Positions 32,378 through 40,892 are shown, counted from the first letter of the stretch. The stretch is 64,000 nucleotides of DNA from Limiplasma sp034927815 (GCA_034927815.1 JAYFPK010000016.1:62001-126000); one strand, 5' to 3'. The notes: a model not told the origin generated them from the sequence alone. Made by a program: numbers and translations.

Positions 32378-33223
32378 ATGTTCGTCGATACGAAAAAAAT
32401 GCTCCAGGATGCCACCAGGCAAGGATATGCCGTAGGTGCTTTTAATGTGGAAAACGCGGAGATGGTATGGGCCGTGGCGGCCGCGGCGGAGGAACTGCGC
32501 GCTCCGGTGATTTTGCAAACCACCTCATCCACGCTGAGATATTTCACCCCCGCCATGTTTGCGGCCATGGGGCGCAGCGCGGCGGAAGCGGCCAGCGTGC
32601 CCATCGCCCTGCACCTGGATCATGGCAACGGCTTTGAAACCGTCAGGAAGTGCGTACAAAGCGGCTACTCCTCCGTGATGATTGACGGTTCCGCCCTGGG
32701 TTATGAGGACAATGTCGCCATAACCCGGCAGGTTTGCGAATTTGCGGCCCAAACCGGCATACCGGTGGAAGCGGAGTTGGGCATCGTAGGCGGCAAGGAG
32801 GACGATACACAGGCCGACGCCAACCACTATACCGATCCGAAGCAGGCGGCGGATTTTGTGAAGCGCACCGGTGTGGATTCGTTGGCGATCTCCATCGGCA
32901 CGGCCCACGGGTTTTATGCCATCACGCCCGTGCTGGATTTGAGCCGCATAACGGCCACCCGCCAATTGGTGGACATCCCCCTGGTGCTCCACGGCGCGTC
33001 CGGCGTGCCGGATGAAACCGTAACCCAGGCTGTGAAGCTGGGCATGGCGAAGGTGAACTTCGCCACGGAATTGCGCGACGCGTATACCAAGGCGGTTCGC
33101 GCCTACCTGGCGGACCGGCCGGATGCCTACGACCCCAAAAAATATGGCGAGGCGGGCCGGGAAGCCGTGAAACAGCTTGTCATGCATAAAATCCGCATCT
33201 GTATGAGCGAGGGGAAAGCCTAG
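32378..33223 (+). CDS. Class II ketose-bisphosphate aldolase (tagatose-1,6-bisphosphate or fructose-1,6-bisphosphate)
   Basis: A 281-residue Zn2+-dependent aldolase that cleaves a ketohexose 1,6-bisphosphate to glyceraldehyde-3-phosphate and dihydroxyacetone phosphate. Zn and base motifs are IALHLDHGNGFE, PVEAELGIVGGKED, SIGTAHG and LVLHGASGVPDETV. The compact length is that of GatY/KbaY/FbaA-type enzymes. It is the last gene of the catabolic region. With an AgaS-like isomerase and a PfkB kinase in the same region, tagatose bisphosphate is the more likely substrate; by eye it cannot be separated from fructose-bisphosphate aldolase. Confidence 0.88.
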   Translation: MFVDTKKMLQDATRQGYAVGAFNVENAEMVWAVAAAAEELRAPVILQTTSSTLRYFTPAMFAAMGRSAAEAASVPIALHLDHGNGFETVRKCVQSGYSSVMIDGSALGYEDNVAITRQVCEFAAQTGIPVEAELGIVGGKEDDTQADANHYTDPKQAADFVKRTGVDSLAISIGTAHGFYAITPVLDLSRITATRQLVDIPLVLHGASGVPDETVTQAVKLGMAKVNFATELRDAYTKAVRAYLADRPDAYDPKKYGEAGREAVKQLVMHKIRICMSEGKA

Positions 33224-33616
33224 GGGAGCAGCCTTTGGGCCGAGGCGCTAACGGCATGCCGGGCTGCTTGAGGGAGCAAACTTTTGATCCCTGTGCGCTG
33301 CGGGGCTGTACGCAATCGCCGGCTTTCTGGGAAACGGCAGAGGAAGCGCCGCGGTGAGAAGCGGCTGGGCATTGGGCAAAGCGCCACAAACCATGTGGAC
33401 GCTGCCGCCTCCGGCTGGGAAAGAGCGGGGCCCAAGGATACGCCGGGTTTTCATTCCCAGGCGGCTGGCGGATGGTAAGCCCTCATGCCGTCTCGGCGGG
33501 CAGTTATCGCGCTGTTTTTCTGGTGTGGGCGCTGACGGCGGCGGCGCTCATGCTGATTGCTTTGCTGGCAAAGCCACAGGCGCGCCTGGAATCCCAGACA
33601 GACAGGAGAGAATCGC
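33224..33616 (+). other. 393-bp intergenic region
   Basis: No gene, clear promoter or terminator recognised. The end carries AGGAGAG (33604-33610), the ribosome binding site of the following gene. Confidence 0.4.
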
Positions 33617-34531
33617 TTGGATAAGCTGAAGGGTTCCCTGTTCGCTATTTTGTCAGCGGCCATTTTCGGGCTCAGCCCCATTTACATGAAGTATGCCGTG
33701 CTTTACGGCCTGAACGTCATCACCTTCTCAACATTGCGGGCCGTGCTCGTCACCCTGGCAAGCTTCCTGGTGTGCCGGTCCCTCAAGCTGCCCGTTGTGT
33801 TAAAAGGCCCCGCCCTTAAAGAGACGCTGCTCCTGTGTGGTATCGGCTCGGGGGCGACAGGCTTCCTGCTCGCCCTTTCTTACGACTACCTTTCCTCCGG
33901 CATGGCCACCACCATCCACTTCACCTACCCGGTGCTTGTGATGCTTGCGGGCGTGCTGTTTTACAAGGAAAAATGCAGCGCCGCCAAGGTGGCGGCCCTT
34001 ACCCTGGGTACAGCCGCCATTGTGCTGTTTACCGGCAGCCCGGGTCAATTGAACCTGACCGGGGTGGCGCTGGCCCTGGCCTCAGGCTGCACATACGCGT
34101 TTTATACCATTGGGCTTGGCAATACCGGCGTTAAGAATCTGCATCCCTTTGTGGTGTTGTTTTACAGCGCGGCCTGCGGGGCCCTCACCTCTTTGGGGTA
34201 CGGGCTCGTCAGCCGCACGCTGGTGTTCGAGACGATCCAAATGCCCGGTATCGCCATCATGCTGGCCTCCATTCCCTTCTATTCATTCATCGCTGCGCCC
34301 CTTTTCCAGCTGGGCGTCCGGTATGCCGGGCCCACAACCACAGCCATCCTCTCCACCACCGAGCCTTTGGTCTCCATCCTCGCGGGCATGCTGATGCTCG
34401 GCGAGGAGATGGACGCGGCAAAGCTCATCGGATGCATTTTCATCCTCGTCGGCACCCTCGTCACCGTAGCGGCCGCCAAAGAGCCCCGGGCTCTGAAAAC
34501 AACGCCCGTACCCACGCAGCCAAACGCTTGA
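33617..34531 (+). CDS. EamA/DMT-family transporter (RhaT/YdcZ-like, ten helices)
   Basis: A 304-residue drug/metabolite transporter with two EamA repeats (about 1-140 and 150-290) and ten hydrophobic segments. The repeat motif TYPVLVMLAGVLFYKEKCSAAK ends the first half in part, and STTEPLVSILAGMLMLGEEM the second. The start is TTG 33617, 6 nt after AGGAGAG, because there is no suitable ATG before the first helix. It exports or imports small metabolites; the substrate is unknown. It is convergent with the next gene. Confidence 0.85.
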   Translation: MDKLKGSLFAILSAAIFGLSPIYMKYAVLYGLNVITFSTLRAVLVTLASFLVCRSLKLPVVLKGPALKETLLLCGIGSGATGFLLALSYDYLSSGMATTIHFTYPVLVMLAGVLFYKEKCSAAKVAALTLGTAAIVLFTGSPGQLNLTGVALALASGCTYAFYTIGLGNTGVKNLHPFVVLFYSAACGALTSLGYGLVSRTLVFETIQMPGIAIMLASIPFYSFIAAPLFQLGVRYAGPTTTAILSTTEPLVSILAGMLMLGEEMDAAKLIGCIFILVGTLVTVAAAKEPRALKTTPVPTQPNA

Positions 34532-34643
34532 AAGCGCGGCTTGCGAAAAACCATGAGAAGCGCAGACCCATTCCATTCCGGATTTCAACGGTGGAAACGG
34601 TCTTGAATCACAAAAGCTCACGCCCATAAGTCCAAAGCATCAG

Positions 34644-35858
34644 CTACAAGAGCGCCACCAAGAGAAAGTAATATCCCAAAAGGATGGCGCAGAAGGACAA
34701 AACCACCGGGATCGATTTTCTGACCAACGCACCGAGGCTGATGTGAAAATATTCCGCGGTAATCGGAAGGCATACGTGCGTCGGCGTGAGCTGGTTGGCC
34801 GCGAAGGCCGTCCCCATCAACAAGATAAACATGGGAAGCCCCGCCTCCGGCATCGACATATAAACGAGCGGAATGCCAATGGCGGCGATAGCCTGGGAGC
34901 CGCTGATCACTGTTCCGAAAAAGAAGATAAGCGCAAAGATGATGAATTCCGGGAATGGGAGTTTGGCGAATAATTCCGGCAAGGCGGAGATGACGCCGGT
35001 TTCGCTCAAAACATCCTTAAACAGCATGATGACGAAGGTGCTGATCAGCAGATTTTTCTCAAAGGCGGATTGGAGAAAGGGCTTTAATTCAGCAATGGTA
35101 AATTTGCCGGCAACTCCAAAAAGCACGATCGAAATCGCTGCCGCGGCGTACACGGGAATTCCAAGGGCAAGAATCAGCGCGATAATCAGCGCAATGGGCC
35201 ATATTCCCTTGCAAAGATTCAAAAAATTCCCCAGCTTGTCACCGCTGGAAGAGGCCCTTGCATCCTTTGGGATTCTTCGCAGGTAGAAAACATAGCCGAG
35301 CGTTGCCAAAGCAATGACCATCGGAAACATGCCGAGTATGAAGGAGCCGATTGTCACCGCTCCCTGGGTGAGGCTGATGGCGAGAATGATGGCGGAGAAA
35401 GTGGGCAAGAAGCTCTCCGGTATATGCCGATAGAAGGACGTTACGAATGCCTTTTCCTCCGTGGACAGATCGTCTCCGACACTTCTTTGCACAATGTCGC
35501 CACATAGAAGGACCACGCTGGCCGAAGGCAACAGTCCCAAGAAGAAGGGGGCCAGGGACGCCGTGATCCTGCGGTTGTTATTGAACAACCGGTCCAACGA
35601 TTGTTGCGCAAGATCAAGGCTTCCGCGCTTCTCCAACATGCGCTGGAGGAATGAGATAAGGTAAAACACAAGCAAAATCGAAATCGTATTCCAGCTTGTG
35701 GACGACTTCCATAACGTGGAGAAGAACGCGCGGATGTCCATGCTGAACAAAAAGGCGGCGGCAATCGTCCCCGCGATCATGGACATGAACAGGGGTTTTT
35801 TCAGCCTCAATACAATCACGATCACCGCAAAGACTGCCAGCAGCTTCAAAAGCTCCAT
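34644..35858 (-). CDS. DUF401-like polytopic membrane protein (GntP/arsenite-permease-like fold)
   Basis: A 404-residue membrane protein with about eleven hydrophobic segments. The start MELLKLLAVFAVIVIVLRLK is positioned by AGGAGG on the minus strand. The motifs FFLGLLPSASVVLLCGDIVQ and QAIAAIGIPLVYMSMPEAGL with NQLTPTHVCLPITAEYF match the DUF401 group, whose members resemble ion/organic-acid permeases with reentrant loops. Function is uncharacterised; an anion or carboxylate permease is likely. It lies downstream of the CGGC-domain gene, with a hairpin between them. Confidence 0.7.
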   Translation of the reverse strand: MELLKLLAVFAVIVIVLRLKKPLFMSMIAGTIAAAFLFSMDIRAFFSTLWKSSTSWNTISILLVFYLISFLQRMLEKRGSLDLAQQSLDRLFNNNRRITASLAPFFLGLLPSASVVLLCGDIVQRSVGDDLSTEEKAFVTSFYRHIPESFLPTFSAIILAISLTQGAVTIGSFILGMFPMVIALATLGYVFYLRRIPKDARASSSGDKLGNFLNLCKGIWPIALIIALILALGIPVYAAAAISIVLFGVAGKFTIAELKPFLQSAFEKNLLISTFVIMLFKDVLSETGVISALPELFAKLPFPEFIIFALIFFFGTVISGSQAIAAIGIPLVYMSMPEAGLPMFILLMGTAFAANQLTPTHVCLPITAEYFHISLGALVRKSIPVVLSFCAILLGYYFLLVALL

Positions 35859-35932
35859 AAATTCCTCCTGAAAGGTCGGCGGTTGCAGCGCTGCCGGACA
35901 GCACGGCAACGGATTGCCAATGCAAGAAAAGG

Positions 35933-35974
35933 CAAAGGCATATCGTTCAGCCATGCCGCGACAATATGCCTTTG
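35933..35974 (-). terminator. Intrinsic terminator/attenuator after the CGGC gene
   Basis: CAAAGGCATAT (35933-35943) and ATATGCCTTTG (35964-35974) form a perfect 11-bp stem. Read on the minus strand the stem is followed by CCTTTTC. It would limit read-through from the CGGC gene into the membrane protein gene. Confidence 0.6.
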
Positions 35975-35999
35975 CGGACCCGCGCTATGCCGCCCGTGA

Positions 36000-36332
36000 T
36001 CAGTGGGTGTAATCCAATAGCCGGATCTGCCCGCCCACCTCTTGGGAAACAAGGTCCTTCATCTTCTTTGCGAACGGGCAAGAGTACCCGATGGGGGTGC
36101 CTCTTTGAATGCAGGACGCAAATACGATGGTGTCTGCGCCCCTTTTCACCAGCTCTCTTGCCCGAAGCACAGCCTTTTTGCCCGGGCATCCGCCGCAGTT
36201 GATAAACCCGACGATCTCAACCTCTTCTTCCGCCCCCTCAAATCCGCCTTTTTTCTCGCGGGCCATTTTGAAGCAAGTGGTTCCGGGGCAGTAATCCTCC
36301 GTCTGCATACATCTGATCATGCCAACCTTCAT
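36000..36332 (-). CDS. CGGC-domain protein (cysteine-rich, probable metal-binding)
   Basis: A 110-residue cytoplasmic protein. MKVGMIRCMQTEDYCPGTTC opens it, INCGGCPGKK is the diagnostic CGGC motif near residue 50, and ADTIVFASCIQRG with SCPFAKKM gives further Cys residues. CGGC proteins are small putative metal-binding proteins of anaerobes, of unproven function. The ATG at 36332 has GGAGGG upstream on its strand; the longer frame to 36509 runs through the divergent promoter region and is rejected. It is divergent from a TetR gene with overlapping promoters, so TetR probably controls it. Confidence 0.8.
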   Translation of the reverse strand: MKVGMIRCMQTEDYCPGTTCFKMAREKKGGFEGAEEEVEIVGFINCGGCPGKKAVLRARELVKRGADTIVFASCIQRGTPIGYSCPFAKKMKDLVSQEVGGQIRLLDYTH

Positions 36333-36524
36333 GCAATCCCTCCGGCATCGGGTGTTATGGGAAGCGCTCATCCGTTGTGCGCCCGGCAGCCATGCTGACG
36401 CCAACCCTTTTGGCGATAGGCATTGCCGCGCCATGGCCCATCTGTGGCTGCGCGGCGTTCCTGCCCCGCAAGCTGCCGTGGCGGGCGCAGGAAACTCCCT
36501 CAAAAGCATACACGCGTAAATAAT

Positions 36525-36553
36525 TTGACAGGCGTATGATTTTGCAGTAAATT
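36525..36553 (+). promoter_or_regulatory. Promoter of the TetR-nrdG transcript
   Basis: Perfect -35 TTGACA (36525-36530), 17-bp spacer, -10 TAAATT (36548-36553). Confidence 0.6.
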
Positions 36554-36579
36554 ATATGCTGGTATGAAGGGTAAGTCAA
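36551..36579 (-). promoter_or_regulatory. Promoter of the CGGC transcript
   Basis: On the minus strand, -35 TTGACT (36579-36574), 17-bp spacer, perfect -10 TATAAT (36556-36551). Its -10 overlaps the -10 of the opposite promoter, so only one polymerase can bind at a time. Confidence 0.7.
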
Positions 36580-36655
36580 GATACGATTGGAAAGTTTGAC
36601 ACTTGGGCGGATTTGTAGGCCTTTTACCCGATTCGCCAGGGAAGGAGAGGGCGGT

Positions 36656-37219
36656 ATGTATACGGGCAACAATCCTTCGGCGCTGCGTTCAAGGGAATTT
36701 ATCGTACAGTCCTTTATGCGCCTGGCAGAGGCAATGCCAGTCGCGGAAATTTCCATCAAGCAGATTATGGATGAAAGCGAGCTGTCACGGCAGACCTTTT
36801 ATCAGATCTTTGACACAAAAGAAGAGATGATGGAATACTGTATGGACCGGATGTTCGGTGATTTCATGGAAGGAATGAAAAGCTGCGCAATCTCAAACCT
36901 ATGCGATACGGCCAAGCTTTTCTTCGCGTTCTTTGAGCAGCAAAAACCCTTTCTCCAGATCATGGTGCGAAACGGAAAAGGCTGCGTCCTTCAACGCAAA
37001 TGCCGGGAATATCTGCAAAAAGAGGAGTACATCCGCTACCGGCAGGAGGGTGTGCGCACGGATGAGGAAAAGGAATATGCTATGACCTTCATCATCAGCG
37101 GCATGGTGGGGATGTTGGAACAGTGGTTCGGAGCAGAGCCTCCCGAGACGGACGCGCAGAAACTCGCGCGCCTGGTCTGCCGGATTACAAACACGGAAGC
37201 AGAAGCGGAAAAGAAGTGA
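36656..37219 (+). CDS. TetR/AcrR-family transcriptional regulator
   Basis: A 187-residue regulator. The N-terminal helix-turn-helix is IVQSFMRLAEAMPVAEISIK then ESELSRQTFYQIFDTKEEMM (residues 18-60); the C-terminal 120 residues are helical and variable, as usual for the ligand-binding part. ATG 36656 lies behind GGAGAGG. It is divergent from the CGGC gene and only 5 bp from nrdG. Autorepression and control of the CGGC/DUF401 genes are the likely roles; the ligand is unknown. Confidence 0.85.
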   Translation: MYTGNNPSALRSREFIVQSFMRLAEAMPVAEISIKQIMDESELSRQTFYQIFDTKEEMMEYCMDRMFGDFMEGMKSCAISNLCDTAKLFFAFFEQQKPFLQIMVRNGKGCVLQRKCREYLQKEEYIRYRQEGVRTDEEKEYAMTFIISGMVGMLEQWFGAEPPETDAQKLARLVCRITNTEAEAEKK

Positions 37220-37224
37220 GCGGA

Positions 37225-37923
37225 ATGGAGCATGGCCTTGCGATGCGCATTCATGGCGTGCAAAAGCTTACCTTGCTGGACTATCCGGGAAAGGTTGCCT
37301 GCACATTCTTTACGCCCGGCTGCAATTTCCGCTGCCCATATTGCCATAACGCAGGCATCGTATTGGAGCCTGCCGCGGGGGGCACGGAAGCGGCGGATAT
37401 TTTCGCCTTTCTTCAAAAGCGCAAGGGGATTCTGGAGGGCGTGTGCATATCGGGCGGCGAGCCCACGCTCCAGCCCGGCCTGACGGAGTTTATCCGAAGC
37501 GTCAAAGGCATGGGCTTTGCAGTGAAACTGGATACCAACGGTTCCTTTCCCGTTATTCTTGAAAATCTGATCTCAGAGGGCTTGGTGGATTATATCGCCA
37601 TGGACATCAAAAGCTCCCCTGAGCGCTACGCGCGCGTGGCGGGTACAGAGGTCGACATGGAAGTCATTCGCCGCTCGGCGGAGATCCTGATGCGCGGGAA
37701 GCTGCCTTTTGAGTTTCGGACAACGCTTGTAAAAGAACTGCATTCCATCCATGATATGGAACAGATCGGGCAATGGCTCCGTGGAAGTGAGAAGTACTTT
37801 TTGCAAACCTTCGCCGATTCCGGGCACTTGATTGCCGACGGGCTTACGGCATTCTCACCGGAAGGCATGGAAAAGATGAGGAGCGCGCTGCAGGCCTATA
37901 TCCCACAAGTAGAGCTGCGCTGA
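37225..37923 (+). CDS. nrdG: Anaerobic ribonucleotide reductase activating protein
   Basis: A 232-residue radical SAM enzyme that generates the glycyl radical of NrdD. The cluster motif is CNFRCPYC with Cys33, Cys37 and Cys40; SGGEPTLQPGL is the SAM-binding GGE region and DTNGSFP follows. The length and the KLTLLDYPGKVACTFFTPGC start are those of the YjjW/NrdG-like Clostridia type. ATG 37225 is chosen, with ATG 37243 as an alternative. It is 5 bp after the TetR gene and upstream of nrdD, which has its own promoter; in most operons nrdG follows nrdD. Confidence 0.85.
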   Translation: MEHGLAMRIHGVQKLTLLDYPGKVACTFFTPGCNFRCPYCHNAGIVLEPAAGGTEAADIFAFLQKRKGILEGVCISGGEPTLQPGLTEFIRSVKGMGFAVKLDTNGSFPVILENLISEGLVDYIAMDIKSSPERYARVAGTEVDMEVIRRSAEILMRGKLPFEFRTTLVKELHSIHDMEQIGQWLRGSEKYFLQTFADSGHLIADGLTAFSPEGMEKMRSALQAYIPQVELR

Positions 37924-37925
37924 GG

Positions 37926-37941
37926 GTTCCATATATTGTGT
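37926..37941 (+). promoter_or_regulatory. NrdR box 1
   Basis: GTTCCATATATTGTGT matches the right half of the NrdR consensus (ACACWATATATWGTGT) fully and the left half partly. It starts 32 bp before box 2, about three helical turns, which is the usual spacing of paired NrdR boxes. Confidence 0.75.
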
Positions 37942-37957
37942 TGTCTATGCGTTAGAA

Positions 37958-37973
37958 TCACAATATGTTGTGA
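37958..37973 (+). promoter_or_regulatory. NrdR box 2
   Basis: TCACAATATGTTGTGA is a near-perfect palindrome close to the NrdR consensus. It ends 7 bp before the -35 box of the nrdD promoter, so NrdR bound to both boxes would block transcription when dATP is high. Confidence 0.8.
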
Positions 37974-37980
37974 TTCGGTC

Positions 37981-38009
37981 TTGATTTTCACGGATGATGG
38001 TGCTATGAT
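37981..38009 (+). promoter_or_regulatory. nrdD promoter
   Basis: -35 TTGATT (37981-37986), 17-bp spacer, -10 TATGAT (38004-38009). It directly follows the paired NrdR boxes. Confidence 0.7.
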
Positions 38010-38042
38010 GGGTAACACGTCGCATGCGAAAGGATGTTGCTC

Positions 38043-40439
38043 ATGTACAGAGTAATCAAAAGGGATCAATCCATTGTGGGTTTTGATATCTCCAAAATCG
38101 GCACAGCCATGGTCCAGGCTTTCCGGGCTGTGAACATTGATTTTACCCAGGATGTCATCGACCTGCTTGCCCTTCGGGTGAGCGCTGATTTTCAGCCCAA
38201 AATCCGCGGCGGCCTGATTGCCGTAGAGGATATTCAGGACAGCGTGGAAGCCGTACTGTCCCAATCGGGGTATGCCAACGTCGGCAAGGCCTATATTCTC
38301 TACCGCCGCCAGCGTGAAAAGCTGCGCAACATGCGCTCCACGCTGCTGGATTACAAAAAGGTTGTGGATGGCTATGTCAAGGTCACGGATTGGCGCGTCA
38401 AAGAAAACTCCACCGTCAACTATTCGGTGGGCGGGCTGATCCTCTCCAATTCGGGGGCAATCACAGCGAATTACTGGCTTTCCGAAATCTATGACGATGA
38501 GATCGCCAATGCCCACCGCAACGCGGAGATTCACATCCACGACCTGTCCATGCTCACCGGCTATTGTGCGGGGTGGAGCCTGAAACAGCTTATTACGGAG
38601 GGCCTGGGCGGCGTGCCGGGCAAGATCACTTCCGCGCCCGCAAAGCATCTTGCGTCCCTTTGCAATCAGATGGTGAATTTTCTCGGAATTATGCAAAACG
38701 AGTGGGCGGGCGCCCAGGCGTTCTCGTCCTTTGACACCTATCTCGCCCCTTTCGTCCGGGCTGACGATCTTTCTTACTATGAGGTAAAAAACTGCATCCA
38801 GTCCTTTGTTTACGGCGTTAACACGCCCAGCCGCTGGGGTACGCAAGCACCCTTTACAAACATCACCCTGGATTGGACGGTGCCCGGCGACCTTGCCGGG
38901 CTGCCAGCCATCGTAGGCGGCAAAGAAATGGATTTCCGCTACAAGGATTGCAAGCGCGAAATGGACATGATTAACAGGGCGTTCATTGAAACCATGATCG
39001 AAGGGGACGCCCAGGGGCGCGGCTTTCAGTATCCGATCCCAACGTATTCGATCACCAGGGATTTTGATTGGAGCGCCACGCAGAACAACCGGCTGCTCTT
39101 TGAGATGACGGCGAAGTATGGAACGCCGTACTTTTCCAACTATATCAATTCCGACATGGAACCCAGCGATGTGCGCAGCATGTGCTGCCGCCTGCGCCTT
39201 GACCTGCGTGAGCTGCGCAAGAAATCCGGCGGCTTCTTCGGCAGCGGGGAGAGCACCGGCTCCATCGGCGTCGTCACCATCAACCTTCCCCGGATCGCCT
39301 ACCAGACCGCGGATGAAAAGGATTTCTTCGCAAGGCTGGACCGCCTGATGGACATCAGCGCGCGAAGCCTGAACACGAAGCGCAGAATCATCACGAATCT
39401 GCTTCATGAGGGACTGTACCCTTATACGAAGCGCTATCTGGGCAGCCTGGAGAACCATTTTTCCACCATCGGCCTTGTGGGCATGAACGAGGCGGGGCTG
39501 AATGCCCGCTGGATGAAGAAGGACATGACGGATGCCCAAACCCAGGCATTCGCCAAACGCGTCCTTCTTCATATGAGATCGAGGCTCTCTGATTACCAGG
39601 AGCAATACGGCGACCTTTATACTCTGGAAGCGACGCCCGCCGAATCCACCGCCTTCCGTTTGGCAAAACATGATGTGGAGGAGTATCCTGACATTGTCAC
39701 CGCCGCCCAAGGGGACGGCGCGCCCTTTTACACCAACAGCACGCACCTGCCCGTTGGCTATACGGAGGATGTCTTTGAAGCCCTGGATGTGCAGGATGAA
39801 TTGCAGACGCTTTATACATCCGGCACGGTATTTCATGCCTTTCTTGGAGAAAAGCTCCCGTCCTGGCAGTCCGCAGCCGCGCTGATCCGCAAGATCGCGG
39901 AAAACTACCGGCTTCCCTACTACACGCTTTCCCCGACGTATTCGGTGTGCCCTGTACACGGGTACATCGCCGGAGAGCAGTATACTTGTCCGCAATGCGG
40001 CGCGGAGGCCGAGGTATACAGCCGCATCACAGGGTACTACCGCCCGGTGAAGAACTGGAATGATGGCAAGGTGCAGGAGTTTCGGCAGCGCCGCGTTTAT
40101 GCCGCCGCTTCCCCCGCGCAGGAAAAACCAGCCGGGATCAAGGCGGCGGATCGGGATTTCGCAATCCACGCGCAGGAACCTTCACCACACCCCGCCAAAG
40201 GCATATTGCTCTTTACCACCACGACTTGCCCGAACTGCCGTATCGCCAAGGGCATTCTGGACAAAGCGGATATTCAATATGCCGTGATGGAGGCTGAAAA
40301 AGAGGCGGCACTGGTTGAGAAATATGCGGTCAAGCAAGCGCCCACGCTGATCTGCCTATCCTCCAACGGATACAAGAAATATGCCGGAGTTTCGGAGATC
40401 AATCAATACATCAACGCCTTCTCCAAGGCGTTGGCATAA
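38043..40439 (+). CDS. nrdD: Anaerobic ribonucleoside-triphosphate reductase with C-terminal glutaredoxin-like domain
   Basis: A 798-residue class III reductase making deoxynucleotides without oxygen. An ATP-cone (residues 1-95) gives allosteric control; the catalytic barrel follows; near the end are the Zn site (CPVHGYIAG, CPQCGAE) and the glycyl-radical motif RITGYYRPVKNWNDGKVQEF with the radical Gly in ITGY. After a linker, residues 716-798 form a glutaredoxin/thioredoxin-like domain with active-site CPNC at 729-732. ATG 38043 is set by AAAGGA 8 nt upstream. The fused thiol domain suggests that electrons come from a dithiol partner instead of, or besides, formate. Confidence 0.92.
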   Translation: MYRVIKRDQSIVGFDISKIGTAMVQAFRAVNIDFTQDVIDLLALRVSADFQPKIRGGLIAVEDIQDSVEAVLSQSGYANVGKAYILYRRQREKLRNMRSTLLDYKKVVDGYVKVTDWRVKENSTVNYSVGGLILSNSGAITANYWLSEIYDDEIANAHRNAEIHIHDLSMLTGYCAGWSLKQLITEGLGGVPGKITSAPAKHLASLCNQMVNFLGIMQNEWAGAQAFSSFDTYLAPFVRADDLSYYEVKNCIQSFVYGVNTPSRWGTQAPFTNITLDWTVPGDLAGLPAIVGGKEMDFRYKDCKREMDMINRAFIETMIEGDAQGRGFQYPIPTYSITRDFDWSATQNNRLLFEMTAKYGTPYFSNYINSDMEPSDVRSMCCRLRLDLRELRKKSGGFFGSGESTGSIGVVTINLPRIAYQTADEKDFFARLDRLMDISARSLNTKRRIITNLLHEGLYPYTKRYLGSLENHFSTIGLVGMNEAGLNARWMKKDMTDAQTQAFAKRVLLHMRSRLSDYQEQYGDLYTLEATPAESTAFRLAKHDVEEYPDIVTAAQGDGAPFYTNSTHLPVGYTEDVFEALDVQDELQTLYTSGTVFHAFLGEKLPSWQSAAALIRKIAENYRLPYYTLSPTYSVCPVHGYIAGEQYTCPQCGAEAEVYSRITGYYRPVKNWNDGKVQEFRQRRVYAAASPAQEKPAGIKAADRDFAIHAQEPSPHPAKGILLFTTTTCPNCRIAKGILDKADIQYAVMEAEKEAALVEKYAVKQAPTLICLSSNGYKKYAGVSEINQYINAFSKALA

Positions 40440-40523
40440 CACCGCATAAGCACAGGACGCGATTCAAGGAAAAAACCGGGCGCTTTTTCAGGCGCTTGGC
40501 GAAAAGATAGGGGGGGATGAAGG

Positions 40524-40862
40524 ATGAGCAAAGTATTGTTCTATGCCATGACGGGAGAGAAGGTATGCCTTTTGCATGTGCTGATGAACGCGGTGGATCT
40601 GTTCCAAAAGGGTGATGAGGTAAGGATCATCTTTGAAGGAAAGTTTGTGATCTGGCCAGTTCAATTGCAGGAAGAAAAAAATCCCCTCTACAGTAAAGCG
40701 CTGGAGGGCGGTCTGATCGCAGGGGTTTGCCTAACCTGCGCCAAGCAGTTTGAGGTGCAGGAGAAGATTGAGGCGTTGGGGCTGCCGTTGATCGGCGACA
40801 TGTTTGGCCACGCCGCCATGAGCCCCTATGTGGCCAGGGGATATCAAGTGGTAAGCATCTAA
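40524..40862 (+). CDS. DsrE-like small protein
   Basis: A 112-residue cytoplasmic protein with a DsrE/F-like fold: a strand (KVLFYAMTGEKVCLLHVLMN), an alternating helix-strand core, and EGGLIAGVCLTCAKQF with a Cys pair at about residues 69 and 72. DsrE-fold proteins relay sulfur or sense peroxide through such Cys residues. It follows nrdD by 84 bp and might receive or donate thiol chemistry there; this is only a guess from position. The ribosome binding site is GGGGGGATGAAGG. Confidence 0.65.
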   Translation: MSKVLFYAMTGEKVCLLHVLMNAVDLFQKGDEVRIIFEGKFVIWPVQLQEEKNPLYSKALEGGLIAGVCLTCAKQFEVQEKIEALGLPLIGDMFGHAAMSPYVARGYQVVSI

Positions 40863-40892
40863 TCCGGGATGAAAGGGACAATCGCAGCAAGC

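Larger units (their letters stand above)
36333..36655. other. Divergent promoter region between the CGGC and TetR genes
   Basis: No gene. Two face-to-face promoters overlap at 36548-36556 and are listed separately. The left half (36333-36490) is G+C-rich leader of the CGGC transcript and shows no clear structure. Confidence 0.6.

Noticed and set aside
37896..40169. 757-codon frame on the minus strand
   Set aside because: It is antisense to nrdD, gives no recognisable domains, and has no ribosome binding site.
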